Assembly (NCBI GenBank): GCA_905147135.1
Contig: LR990050.1
Coordinates: forward strand, 20,210,001 to 20,274,000
DNA length: 64,000 nt
DNA from: Blastobasis lacticolella
Lineage: Eukaryota > Arthropoda > Insecta > Lepidoptera > Blastobasidae
Direction of reading: 5' to 3'
Shown here: positions 1 through 10,628 of the stretch, piece after piece
Position numbering within the stretch: the first letter of the stretch is position 1
How the letters are laid out: each line of letters opens with the position of its first letter
The notes under the pieces: generated by a model
What the model was told of the DNA's origin: nothing
Database searches by the model: none
What the model saw: only the letters and a program-made list of their open reading frames with translations
Position numbers and translations under genes: made by a program

Positions 1-169
1 CAGTTTTTTTTTTAATTTCCAAATTTTCATCAAAGTTTTTTTCGATTTTAAAACAAATTATATTTATAATTTGGCGTTTATTATTTGACATAAAAAATAT
101 CCAAGATTGTACTTAAGTAAATTTTTACTTCACGCGCTCAATCATACTTCTTAATAATGAAGATAATTC

Positions 170-1054
170 TTATGTGCCTTGTTGGTTTTCTTCTGCAACG
201 AGTACAAGCTCAATAATTTTATAAATGAAGGTATATTGCCCGGCAGTCATAACACTGAGGTGTCTCATTTTTCTAACCGCAACCACACTCTCTTGCACAC
301 AGATTTTCTTTTCTTTCTTTAGCCGCCCAATTGCGTGATCAGCAACGCGAAAAGTGCCTGAGCGGCCAACCCCGGCTGAACGGCGAACAACAATTGGTCC
401 TGGTTTTGTGAGACTATTTCTGGTTTTCTCGAGTAATTCCTCTTGTTGTTTATTTACCCTTGTTAAAAGTTCAGCGACTTGTTGCAAGCTGTCGAGTATA
501 CCGTGGTCTGGCCAATCAGGATACCAATAGTGGGTTATGGATCGTTACTCTCCAGTTGTGACATCAGTAATTTTAAGGTCTGATATTACAATTTTGGACT
601 CCAATCTTGTAGCAACGGTCTCAATGACATATCTTCCATAAATAATCTTATAATTATAAACTCCAACCCAATAATCGTAGCAACTGTCATCATCTAGATT
701 GGTCAGTGCCACCATGATATTAGTGTTCTGCTGCCAGACTTACTTCTATAAGTCTCCAGACGTATGTTCCATTGGGCCCTGGGTGCATATGAATTTTTTT
801 TTGTCCTCGAACCCATCCACGTAATTAGCGTGGATATACGTAAAAGGACTGTCCGCCTGAGTGATCACGATATCCGACCAGGATTCTATAAATTCTAGAT
901 GCTCGTAAAGCGACGATAAGACTTTCCGATGGCCAAAGACTTTTCGATGGCTTCTAGCTCTGACCCAGTAATCATAAAAGTCATGGGATGACAAAATAAT
1001 TCTGTAGTGATCGTGACTTAAATGCGAGTAACTGATTAAAAAACCGCAACTCAA
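170..1054 (-). pseudogene. Bracovirus-type protein tyrosine phosphatase remnant (PTP-A)
   Basis: Two open pieces on the minus strand form one PTP-like gene. The N-terminal half (1054 down to 746) contains the NYVDGF and KFICTQGPM blocks typical of PTP domains. The C-terminal half (487 down to 170) contains the loop VRRSAGVGRSGTF and a conserved tail ending in an EQY-like helix. A WPD loop is readable between them (about 503-511), but an in-frame stop lies at 545-547 and the upstream piece is in a different frame. In the catalytic loop both the His and the nucleophilic Cys of the family motif HC(X5)R(S/T) are replaced by Arg. The gene is therefore broken at two levels and cannot encode an active phosphatase. 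Lack of introns and similarity to the neighbouring copies point to the bracovirus PTP family. Seen: motifs, stop, substitutions. Inferred: viral origin. Confidence 0.75.
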
Positions 1055-2035
1055 TTATTATTCGTTTAATTATAAATCAAAAGTATTTTTACTGACACAT
1101 CTGAAAAATTGACATCTCAGGCAGCCATATGTATAAAAAATATAATTAACAGAGTTAGTGAGGACTTGAGACTTCTACTAAAACGTGCAAGAGGGCGTTA
1201 GCATAGATTTTGATAGCACGAGCGCTTAAGGCATGCACATTTGGTTTTACCAAACTTTCCCCCTTATTTAAAAACCTCTCCTGTCGGTAAAGCTGTTTCA
1301 TTCTTTAAAAATTTAGTTAAGTAGTTATCAGTTAATGTAATCAATTTCTTTTTCCAAACAATTTCTTATTCCTAAGTGTACTTTATGAGATGTCAATTTT
1401 ATTAAAATTATGATCAAGGGGAAACTTATAATATTATAAGCCTAAGGTTCATGAGATTACCTAATTATGAATTGGACGAAATGCCAAATTATTGAAGAAT
1501 CTACTCAAGTATTTTCTCTAGTTAGCAACAACCATTATGAACTTTATACCTTATCACTGAATATTTCTAAGAAATTTCAATTATTGTAAATTATAAGATG
1601 TCATGATCTCAGATATAACTTCTCACTAAAAATTTAAATAAATAGTAATTTTAAAAAGTGGATAATATGATCACCGTAGATAAATTTTATTTCTCGATCT
1701 ATATTATTTATTGTTAAATGTTTTGACAGCGCTACTAGTATCCGTCTTGTTATCACTACATTTTAATTAGGCGCAGTATGATTGTTGACGTTTAAATAGA
1801 TTCTACCGAATGACAGAAATTGGCTCTGTCTTACCACAACTATACTCATTAGCGTAAACGTTTAAATCAATAATTATAAATAATACTTGCAATTTAAACC
1901 ATACCACAATGAGTGTCAGAGTACTATTATTAGAATTACGCGTTACAGTTTCCTCATATAAGTCAAGTTAAATGAATAAATATATTTATTTCTCGTTGGA
2001 CCAGTCTCGAGGAAACACCTCAAAAACAGCACGAC
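1055..2035. other. AT-rich spacer between PTP-A and PTP-B
   Basis: About 980 bases of strongly AT-rich sequence with stops in all frames. I see no further PTP motif, tRNA or repeat I recognise. It probably belongs to the same acquired block as the flanking PTP genes. Confidence 0.5.
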
Positions 2036-2908
2036 ATGTGTTTTCGAACTTATTCTCACGGTCTCAAATACCAAGACTTTGTAACACTTGTTACAAATAG
2101 TGACTTTGAAAAAACGGTTCAGCAAGAACACGAAGAAATTCTTCGCAAGGAAGTGAAAGGAAAGTTTACAGAAGCTCGAAAGAAAGAAAACTTAACTCTC
2201 AACAGGTATGAATGCCTTCCCTGCTTTGATCACTCGAGAGTGGTCCTTCCAGTTGAGAAGAAACGAAGTAACTTTTTCAATGGCAGTTATGTTGACGGCT
2301 TTGAGAAGACCAAGCAGTTTATACTGACGCAGGCTCCCATGCTGCATACTATGTACGACTTTTGGCGCACGTTATGGATGCACCACTGCCAAATAATTGT
2401 GATGCTCTGTGAGAAAACGATCTTCAATCAAAAGGATAAGTACGATGCGTACTGGTGTTACCCGGAGGAATATCTCAAGTGCAAGAAATTCAAAATTACA
2501 ACTAAAAAGATTGAAGTGCAACCAAGTTATGTCAAGACAACATTGGAGGTGACGGATGGAACCAAGGCCACTCAAGAAGTGTTGCACTTTGTTACCACCA
2601 CATGGCCTGATTCTGATTTACCAGTCAGTGCTGAGGACTTCTTGAATTTTGTATTAACTGTGAGACGTAATTATAATAAAATTACGGCACGATTAACCCA
2701 AGAACAATGCAAATTTCCCGATCCACCAATAATGGTCCATTCTAAAAGAGGTATTGGTAGGTCAAGTGCTTTCTGTGCTTTATACATTGAAATATCTCGG
2801 TTTGATAAGACTAAGATGATTTCTTTAGCGTCTACAGTATCTTCGATACAAACAGATATAATGCTCTTTCTAACTTTTGTTATTACCTCTTCTGTTACCG
2901 AGTCTTAG
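2036..2908 (+). pseudogene. Bracovirus-type PTP with C-terminal frameshift (PTP-B)
   Basis: A 290-codon intronless frame with the PTP order of motifs: FEKTVQQEH near residue 25, the LNRYECLPCFDHSRV block near 55, GSYVDGF and ILTQAPM near 85-100, a WPD loop near 190, and the loop VHSKRGIGRSSAF near 243. The nucleophilic Cys of HC(X5)R is Ser, while the Arg is kept. Cys-to-Ser changes in PTPs are classically substrate-trapping, but nothing here shows that function. Near residue 270 (around 2,850) homology to the C-terminal helix continues in another frame, so the last 20 or so residues of this frame are not family sequence. It lies on the opposite strand to the other three copies. Start ATG at 2036 is the first in frame; an N-terminal MGNS, as in PTP-C and PTP-D, is absent. 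Likely a decaying gene. Confidence 0.75.
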
Positions 2909-3094
2909 CAGGTTATGTTAGTATAAATGAACAAACAAAGGATAAATCACGGATACTAACTGTTTTGTATCATTTACCTTTATTTAAAATATGGGCTGTT
3001 CCGATTTTTTTTACTTTGTACAATAGTGAACCATAGAAGTTCTTAATACAATTACATATATTTACATATAAACTACATTGTTAAGTACATAATC

Positions 3095-3259
3095 ATTAGG
3101 GCTATACATTTGAACCGGCCAAGCCGGTTAAAAAAGTTAACCAGGTTAGCTAATTAGTTAGCCATCAGCTTAACCGGTTAACTGAAATTAGCTAAGCTAA
3201 TTAGCTAACTTGGTTAACTTTTTTAACCGGCTTAGCCGGTTCAAATGTATAGCCCTAAT
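3095..3259. mobile_element. Foldback MITE (about 165 bp palindrome)
   Basis: The first roughly 63 bases (from ATTAGGGCTATACATTTG) are repeated as reverse complement at the end (to CAAATGTATAGCCCTAAT), with only a few mismatches and a short centre rich in TTAGCTAA. The direct repeat AATC flanks it at 3091-3094 and 3260-3263, a candidate target-site duplication. It encodes nothing. Terminal inverted repeats, small size and flanking repeat fit a non-autonomous foldback or hairpin DNA element. Confidence 0.8.
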
Positions 3260-3552
3260 AATCATCATAAAATTAAGTAACTGGGGTGCTACATACGCTT
3301 GAATTGTATAATTATTTTATGAGTAGATATATTTTCAATTAAATTATTCATAAATCATACATGTTTATTATTCCATCAACAAGGAAAACTAACTTGGTAT
3401 TCCCGTTAAAAATCCAATATCCTTGTCACGCTTTTAATGAGACGTAAAGTCCAAATACCTATCCAATAATATAAACAGCTGCGCGTATAAAAATATATAT
3501 CATACAACTATAGCATATGAGCTACATAGATTATCTGGATCAATTTCTATAG
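3260..3552. other. AT-rich spacer
   Basis: No gene or repeat recognised between the MITE and the stop codon of PTP-C. Confidence 0.4.
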
Positions 3553-4425
3553 CTATTTTAAACTTTTTTCTTCCACTAGTAAAACGTGTTCCAAAATTTT
3601 GTAACACAACGCATACTGTTCTGGTAAAATAACACTGGAATGTATTTGACTTCTGATTTTTACCACTGTTTGAGGAAGTGAAATTCTTTTTTTTTCAAAT
3701 AATTGTGTTACTGCGCTATCTATAGAACAAAACGTTTCCGTCCAACCGGAACCTGGAGAAGAATGGATCACAATGGGTCCAGGCATTAAGAAATCGTTTT
3801 CAGGGTACTCGATTAGCATGTACTGTTTCCGGTGGACCGCTCTTCGAAAATCCAAAAACTCTTTCAGGTCTGTGGAAGTGTTGCTGTTAGGCCATTTGAA
3901 TAAGCAAAAATTGGTTATTTCGCGCGATGCTTCGGTCATTGTATTAGTAATCCGCAGTCGGGTCTTGATCGAATTCACTCCTTCCGTGATTTCAATGGTT
4001 CTGATTAGATATTTTCCGTAAGTTACCTCAAACCCATCAGGATTCATCCAAGGCTGGTAGCATCTATTCGTTAATGACACAATAACACAAGACTTTTGGC
4101 TCCACACTAGTTTAAAGAAAGCTTCCCACATGTTTTCTGTTGGTGTTTGAGTGCAGATGAACCTGTGATTCTCCTTAATTCCATCCACGTAGTCAGCATA
4201 TATTGAAGATCGAGTTTCTTTAGATTTTATCACTATTTGCGGCATGTTCCAATCGCTCTTCTCAAATCTTAAACCAGCACAAAAGTTTATAATCGCCTTC
4301 ATTCCAAAATCATCCCAAGAAATAACTCGAGCATGCTCTAGGGAGACAAGATCGTAGAAATCCGGGTGACTTGTTATTCTCAGCAGCTCTGATGCACTAC
4401 GTCTTTTTAAACACGAATTACCCAT
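3553..4425 (-). CDS. Bracovirus-type PTP-like protein, catalytically dead (PTP-C)
   Basis: A complete 290-codon intronless frame on the minus strand starting MGNSCLKRRSASELL. Gly at position 2 makes N-myristoylation and membrane targeting possible; I infer this only from the start. PTP motifs follow in order: HPDFYDLVSLEH (about 20), YADYVDGI and FICTQTP (about 80-95), a WPN in place of the WPD acid loop (about 180), and IHSSPGSGWTE in place of HC(X5)R (about 225). Cys is Ser, Arg is Trp and the WPD Asp is Asn, so three catalytic elements are lost although the frame is intact. It is about the length of single-domain bracovirus PTPs. It is a tandem paralogue of PTP-D, with which it shares the MGNS start, the tail and the upstream region. 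It may act as a binding pseudophosphatase or simply be a young pseudogene; sequence alone cannot decide. Confidence 0.8.
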   Translation of the reverse strand: MGNSCLKRRSASELLRITSHPDFYDLVSLEHARVISWDDFGMKAIINFCAGLRFEKSDWNMPQIVIKSKETRSSIYADYVDGIKENHRFICTQTPTENMWEAFFKLVWSQKSCVIVSLTNRCYQPWMNPDGFEVTYGKYLIRTIEITEGVNSIKTRLRITNTMTEASREITNFCLFKWPNSNTSTDLKEFLDFRRAVHRKQYMLIEYPENDFLMPGPIVIHSSPGSGWTETFCSIDSAVTQLFEKKRISLPQTVVKIRSQIHSSVILPEQYALCYKILEHVLLVEEKSLK

Positions 4426-4700
4426 TTTTTAACAAAGAGAATCTAAGGTTGAGGACTTGTAGCCTGGACTTTTTGATGTGCAATGATGTTACCTATCCGA
4501 TTCAACTCATACAAAGGCTCATTAATTATATGAGACGGTACTTAAGCCGTATTTAGGCTCTTAATCATTGACGAACCTCTAAAAACGTCTAGGAGCATAA
4601 AAGGTAAACTATTTATGTCAAATGACGTCAATTACCACGTAATGATTCGAGAAAACCATTATATGATCCTTATCAGTTATAATTGTTATAGTTCCTTGGA
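4426..4700 (-). promoter_or_regulatory. Candidate upstream region of PTP-C
   Basis: Sequence 5' of PTP-C is recognisably homologous to the region 5' of PTP-D: it shares the AAGGTT-GACTTGT block near the start codon and distal ACGTCA and TATATGAT or TATAATG blocks. A full palindromic TGACGTCA (CRE-like) lies at 4623-4630, and a TATA-like CATATAATGG (read on the minus strand) lies near 4660. Conservation could reflect recent duplication rather than function. Confidence 0.3.
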
Positions 4701-4755
4701 CATATGCAATAAATAACATACTCAATTAATTATGCATAGCTTACATTAATGGTTT

Positions 4756-5700
4756 TTAAGTTTTTCCTTCCGCTAGTAAAACATGTTCCAACACTTTGTA
4801 ACAAAACGCATACTGTTCTGGTAAATTAACACTTGAATGCTTTTGACTCCTTATTTTGAGTACCGTTTGAGCAAGTGAAACACTTCCTTCTCTTTCAAGC
4901 TGTGCTAGTGCATTATCTATAGTACAATAAATTCCCGTCAAATCGGCGCCTGTAGAACAGTGAACTACAATAGGACCTGGCAATTGAGAATAACTTTTAG
5001 CTTTCTCAATCAATCTGGACTGTTCTCGGTTAACCTCTTTCTTAAGATCCAGAAGCTCGTTTAAGCCTGTAGGAATGGTGTTGTCGGGCCAATCCGTGAA
5101 CCAAAAATTGGTTATCTCACTAAAAGTTCCACTCATTGTGTTGGTGATCCGCAATCGAGTTCTGGTAAAACTCTTTTCTTCTTTACTTTCAAGGATTTTG
5201 ATGAAATATTTTCCAAAAGCCACCTCAGATCCTTCAGGATTTATCCAAAGTTGATAACTTTCTAAGTTATCTTGATTTGTGTCCGTCAGGGACACTATCA
5301 CACGAGATTGCTGTTCCCAAATTAATTTGAAGAAAGTTTCCCACGTGTTTCCCATCGGCGTTTGAGTACAGATGTACTTGTTAATATTTTTAAATCCGTC
5401 CACAAAGTTAGAATGTATGTAGGACGCAGTTTCTTCAGTTAATACCAGCATTTTCCAATCGCCATCATAAACTAGATTTTCACGAGAACTTATAACCACT
5501 CGGGAATGATTCCAACACGGAATACCACAGTATCTGTTTTTTTTGAAGTTTTCTTTTCTTGAAAAATAAACGATTGTACCTCTAAGAGGAACAGATATTA
5601 CTTGAGAGTGTTCTCGACGGACGAGTTTGCAGAATTTCGGGTGACGTGTCATCTCTAATAGTTCGGCAGCACTTATGGGTTTGAAGTACGAGTTTCCCAT
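4756..5700 (-). CDS. Bracovirus-type PTP-like protein, catalytic Arg lost (PTP-D)
   Basis: Complete intronless minus-strand frame. I place the start at the Met of MGNSYFKPISAAELL (5700) because PTP-C starts with the same MGNS; the open frame extends 8 codons further upstream (5724). Length is then 314 residues. Motifs in order: HPKFCKLVRREH, the NRYCGIPCWNHSRVV block, HSNFVDGF and YICTQTPMGNTW, WPDNT acid loop, and the loop VHCSTGADLTG. The nucleophilic Cys and the WPD Asp are kept, but the Arg of HC(X5)R is Leu, so phosphate binding should be lost or badly reduced. The tail (LPEQYAFCYKVLEHVLLAE) matches PTP-C closely. This is the best-preserved of the four copies. Bracovirus PTPs are thought to disturb signalling and haemocyte behaviour in caterpillars; any role in this genome is unknown. 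Confidence 0.82.
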   Translation of the reverse strand: MGNSYFKPISAAELLEMTRHPKFCKLVRREHSQVISVPLRGTIVYFSRKENFKKNRYCGIPCWNHSRVVISSRENLVYDGDWKMLVLTEETASYIHSNFVDGFKNINKYICTQTPMGNTWETFFKLIWEQQSRVIVSLTDTNQDNLESYQLWINPEGSEVAFGKYFIKILESKEEKSFTRTRLRITNTMSGTFSEITNFWFTDWPDNTIPTGLNELLDLKKEVNREQSRLIEKAKSYSQLPGPIVVHCSTGADLTGIYCTIDNALAQLEREGSVSLAQTVLKIRSQKHSSVNLPEQYAFCYKVLEHVLLAEGKT

Positions 5701-6000
5701 CTTAAAAGAACTGATAAAAATCAAAGGTTAAGAACTTGTTGCTACGACTCTTTGACTTGAAATAACGTTATGCCTGTCGAACACTTAACTTATACCTAGG
5801 CTAATTGAATTCAGGGAAACACTCTGACTTCATTTTAACATTAACTCATGGTTATTCTCAAAAAAACATAAAAGATCCAGGAAAACTACCAGAGATTACG
5901 TCATTTTATACGTCATTACTCCATAAAATCATCATATAATGCTTACCGGGCAGGAATATTATTGTTAATATATACACCTTTCAACTTATAGTTGTTAATT
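5701..6000 (-). promoter_or_regulatory. Candidate upstream region of PTP-D
   Basis: Homologous to the region upstream of PTP-C. It contains two ACGTCA half-sites (TTACGTCA near 5897 and ACGTCATT near 5910) and an AT-rich TATA-like stretch (minus-strand GCATTATATGATG near 5930-5942). Only resemblance and duplication support it. Confidence 0.28.
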
Positions 6001-7202
6001 GTTTCTACTACAAACTACACTTCTTTATTGGCAAACCCACCTTTATATACTCATAATTTTAACTACTAACATTATACTTTTAGATAGTACTACCGGTTTT
6101 AGAATTGCCGTTCAGAATTTAATGAAACTTGGCCTATTGGTACATTATAATATCATAATTAACCAGTTAAATTTTTGGAAGCCTACAGAGAACTGAAAAA
6201 AAGATAAAAATATTTAAAAATTTTTGCCTTTAACATTGATCCTTATGGGAAATCACAGATTTTATTTTATTTCACAAAACTGGCCATTCAGATTCTTATA
6301 AAAATTGAAGCAATAAAATATGAAAACATCTAGAACATTTCAAACAAATATCAATATGGTTTTAGAGAATATGAGAAAAGTTAATGATAAAAGTTATTAA
6401 TAAAAAACATTCAAAGTTTATCTCTGTCTTGCTTTCTCCAGTGCGATTTATTATAAGGAAATCTACTACGTTAATCGAATAAGGTTAGGTTCGGGGATTT
6501 AACTTTTGTGGTAATGGTAGTACTACCTTAATGTACCAACTGCTTTTTCCTACATGCCAGATACAACTGGCATATCACTGAATATTATTGTTTACTAAAC
6601 ATAAATACTACTAAACGTGATTAATTAATTATTCATCAACATCAATAATGGAAGTCTTTACATTGTAACTTTTTTGAACTTTAACATTATTTGATAACGC
6701 GTGAGCTGACGTAGAAGTTTTGATATAAGTTTGGAATAATCAATCAGTAGATCTGAGTAATAGTATTCTTATCTAATGCTACTCACAACAATATAATTTG
6801 TTCATAATTATAATTCATTATTCTGTAAGCTATAGAATGGCATCTGAACATTCTATCAAAAGCCTCATAGTGCATTCTATGATCACAATTTTTTCAGTAT
6901 TTAAATTCAACTAAACAATGCGCGTTGAAATATTTCCAAGTTCCTAAATTTCGAGATCGAAATCTTTCCTTGTGAGGTGAATTGAAACATAATGTTTCAA
7001 ATCACCTCGTTTTAAATTCAATATGGAGAATTGCATAATTGGAGGTAATTCTGGAATAACAGTTATTTATTTATTTATGTAGATCACGATCTGTAAGTGA
7101 TCGACGTGATTTCGCTACAAGATAAGTAAGTAAGATTGGTTCAGAAACGAATGGCTCCTTGTCCTTGATGCTACTTTTCCCACTACATCCAAATCAAATG
7201 TT
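6001..7202. other. AT-rich spacer, probable right edge of the PTP block
   Basis: About 1.2 kb of AT-rich sequence without a supported gene. A near-perfect hairpin (16-base arms, one mismatch, 3-base loop) lies at 6975-7009. Beyond about 7,060 the composition changes and lepidopteran-type repeats begin, so a junction between acquired and resident DNA may fall here. Confidence 0.4.
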
Positions 7203-8130
7203 TATTTTATATCATTAGTAGGTATAGTGGAGTACATCATGAGACACATCTGTGATCATTGGAGTGGTGATGTGTGCATCGATGGAACAAACAGTATAAA
7301 CCTCCGGTATGTCGACGACACGTTTCTTGCGGCAAATGAAGCCCTTCTGCAGAGAATGGAGGTGGTCAGCAACAGTCTGGGCCTCTCTATTAATAAGTCC
7401 AAAACCAAAGTGAGGGTGAAGTGGACCGAGCGAATAAACTCAATCTCACTGGCGCCCTTGATCTCCAGATAGTGGGAAATTTTATTTATCTCGCCTCTAA
7501 CATCAGCAACAATAAAAACAAACAATCAGCAAAAAAACTATTGTCCCTGCGAGGTGGAGGTGCGAAGACGCATAGGAATGGCCAAGAACGCCATGTCTGA
7601 GCTCTATAGAACTTGAAAATATATGAACATCTCGCTGCCGATGAAGACCAAGCTTGTTTTCACTTTCATTTTTTCAAAATCACTCTATGAGACATGGACT
7701 TTAAAAACTGCGAATCGCAATCGCGTTGATGCCTTCGAAATGTGGTGCTAGAGAAGGATGCTGCGAATTCCATGGACGCACATCGGACCAACGCATCTAA
7801 AGCAGCTAAATATTAAGGATTGGCTTTCCACTTTTGCCTTTGAAGAGTGCTGGAATATTCCAGTCATATTCCCTGAAACTACGGGAAGAACCTTGAAAGA
7901 CTGATGATCACTGGAAAGGTAGGTGGCAAAAGACTTAGAGGTTATAAGCAAAATGCGTAGGTCCGATCAGATCCGCACCACATTACATAAACATACTACG
8001 CACCACCAGGCTCTGCACTGTGCTGAGGACAGGGGAAAATGGTGTGCCTTTGTCCGTGACAGGATTATAGGCAGGAAGAGGTCACGCCTCACAGATACGA
8101 GGAATACCTATAGAAGAGCAAGAGTATAGT
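7203..8130 (+). mobile_element. Degenerate RTE-like non-LTR retrotransposon fragment
   Basis: At 7227-7472 an open piece contains the reverse-transcriptase active-site block LRYVDDTFLAANEALLQRME followed by LGLSINKSKTK. Later frames still read ETWTLKTANRNRVDAFEMW and RRMLRIPWTHIGPTHLKQL (about 7,690-7,810), then ALHCAEDRGKW near the end (about 8,010-8,045). These are C-terminal blocks I associate with RTE-type LINE polymerases in insects. Frameshifts and stops separate them and the 5' part is missing, so this is a dead, 5'-truncated copy. Confidence 0.75.
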
Positions 8131-8554
8131 GCATACGTAGGTTAACAAAAAACTTCAGATACATTATGACTTGTCGATGTTACGAGCTTGTGAAAAAGAA
8201 AAATAGTATTCACGTATTCAATCCAACACAATCTATACCTACCAAACCACTCCTACAACTACTTTTCTACATACTATAGTGAGTTTAATAGCGGTGATAA
8301 TCAATCATGCCTATACGATTGAACATGACGAAATTATAAACATTCCAATTTTTCCACTTAGCTACAGAAATTATTGAATATCCTGCAATCACTTTTTTAG
8401 AACACTATCTTATTAAGCTACCATGCTGCTAATTTAGGCCTAAGGATCGTATATGGTTTGCATATACAATAGACCAACATCTACTATCACTACAAAGTGG
8501 ATTTTTTTGTACTCGAAGTCGTAGGATGACCTACGGCGCCCTTACGGACTATAG

Positions 8555-8690
8555 GTATAACCCGCGTCACGAAAGAAGAGACTTGTTAAATGGCAGCGGA
8601 GGGGATTTCGCGCAGGTAATCGTATACAGCGCAAGTCGAACCACGTGACCCGCCAAGTCTCTTCTTATTTGACACTAGCTATATATGGTT
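8555..8690. repeat. Short dispersed repeat (AAGAGACTTG family), copy 1
   Basis: The block from CCGCGTCACGAAAGAAGAG to CCAAGTCTCTTCTTATTTGA recurs at 22,398-22,540 and, split by other DNA, at 50,595-51,075. AAGAGACTTG near one end is inverted as CAAGTCTCTT near the other, suggesting a small MITE. Confidence 0.6.
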
Positions 8691-8860
8691 GCGCTCCCGC
8701 GCGGTACCGCTCTGACCAAGACGTGGCCATACCATCGAAGGTGGCAATCTTGCAGCTTATGTCACGAACGCCAAGGCTACCTCGAATGTGGATGTTTCGA
8801 ACGCGATCCTTTCGTGAAACTCCACACACCATGATCGCAGCATCTTTATTTTCGTGACGC
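8690..8860 (-). mobile_element. LINE 3'-end fragment
   Basis: The minus strand reads KDRVRNIHIRGSLGVRDIS and then, after a frame change, a remnant of the usual RWYGH-like block. The same sequence in better order is at 14,575-14,745. It is an endonuclease-RT C-terminal remnant, too decayed to classify. Confidence 0.5.
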
Positions 8861-8880
8861 GGACGCATCTTCATTTCATT

Positions 8881-9832
8881 TCCGTCCTGCTTGTTTCACT
8901 TTAAAATTATGCCGTACGCACAGGCCGTAGGTACTTACACACTTACGTAGTCAAACCAACTGGCTGCAGTACTGCTCAACAAAATGCGTCATTTTGTATA
9001 CCTACAGTCATTTCTGTGTAGCCATGTTTGATCGCCCGCGCCTACTCCCACTACCCAACAAAAACGTTATTCGTATCAATATCAAACAATAGGTTCGCGT
9101 GCACTTAGGTATAATGTAGAAGCTTGGCCGCACTATTGGCGGCTATCATCAGATTACCCGGTGTGCAGATCTTTAGGCATGCAGGACGGCCGGACACAAG
9201 GGGGTCTATAATTTGAAAGACCTTTATTTTAAATCCATCCCGCAGACTTTCACGTCGGCCCCATCTGAAAATCTTCACCCGTCTATGTATGTTTCCCTTG
9301 ATCCTGCCCGCTACGGGTAGAATACAAAAATTATGCATGACCACATACTTACACAGTTTAGAAGTTTAAGTAAAAATATATTCCAAGGGGCATTCCCTTC
9401 AAAAAACGTTTTCTTCTACTCTGTGACGTTTTCGTACGCGCGTTTATTCTAAGTTTTAGGGCTAAATGGTTAAAACTTGGAGGCTGATTACATTGTATGG
9501 AAATGTTTTGTATTTTTGGTTCATGGCAACCCTATATCTAATGTCAATGTCAAAAAGTTACCTGAGCTGTCAAGGGGGCGCTACTGCCTGTAGAGATACT
9601 CCTTTGTCGGCGTTGTGATATCGATAAATTCACATGAATTATATTTTTGTAGGATGAGTTATTTTTACATTGTGTTTGACTAATCCAAAACAAACATCAA
9701 GTATTTTTATATGCTATAGGTATTATCATTTAATTGAAAATGTTTGAATATTATTAAATGTAAATAATGACAGAGTTTATCTTACACTTTTTTTCATGAA
9801 ATGCAATTCATCATACTAAAATACTATTTTTA
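8881..9832. other. Intergenic sequence, nothing recognised
   Basis: Mixed-composition DNA with short spurious frames only. No motif, RNA gene or repeat that I can name. Confidence 0.3.
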
Positions 9833-10247
9833 ATGAGCAGTTTTCCAATAGGTATCTAAAGCATTCCTAACCACTCACTAGATGGCGCCCCGACAATTTT
9901 GATAATTGATAATCGCTTGAAATAGGTTCTTAGCAAACAGGATATAAACACTGGGTACGTTGTAATGGATAATATTGTATTTGTCAATAGTTTTTAACTT
10001 TTTAGAGGTTGTAATAATAATGGAACATTGTGCCAACTTCTATAAATATTTCTTATTACACTTCGTTCAACCTTTAACAGTTATGTTTATATTAATAAAC
10101 ATTTTATTTTTAAGTTTAGTATTAGTTGGCTGCATGAAATCATTGCCACCATTATACAGATTATAAAAAGATTACCAAAATTGTAGGAGCGCCATCTATT
10201 GATGCTTTTTGAAACCAACTATCAATACCTACTGGAAAACTCCTCAT
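9833..10247. repeat. 415-bp dispersed repeat, intact copy
   Basis: This block, from about ATGAGCAGTTTTCCAATAGG to ACTGGAAAACTCCTCATTA, reappears at 46,508-47,110 with roughly 90 percent similarity by eye, where it is split by a SINE. The ends show a partial inverted match (AGTTTTCCA near the start, TGGAAAACT near the end), which fits a non-autonomous DNA transposon. It has no coding capacity. Confidence 0.75.
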
Positions 10248-10628
10248 TATATGGTTGGTCGTAATAAAATTAGCTTGTGCCTTTACTAAGTGGTGTGGTA
10301 TTCCATTAATTATAATGTGTAGCGTATCCTTCTTTTCGTTTTATAAGCAACACTCTACAAATCCTTTTTATTGATTGTTTTTATTAGTCTTTTGCTATTC
10401 TGAATGATTTTGAATGATTTTGATTAATCTATTTCTGCCTATACATGATTGCTAAAAAATCGTCCTACGTGAAATTTGATAGTTATTTCAATCTTTTTTT
10501 ATTATTTATCTTCTTAAATCTATCATTATGGCTCTTTACTTAATGCAATAGATAAGTAATATCAAATAATTTTATTCTTTAGCCTATCTCTTACATAAAA
10601 GCTATTACCCTAATAAATGTTATCATAA

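Noticed and set aside
1..6000. Window as braconid wasp proviral DNA
   Set aside because: The flanking dispersed repeats are of the lepidopteran type and continue through the flippase introns, so a host genome with an integrated block fits better. It remains testable.
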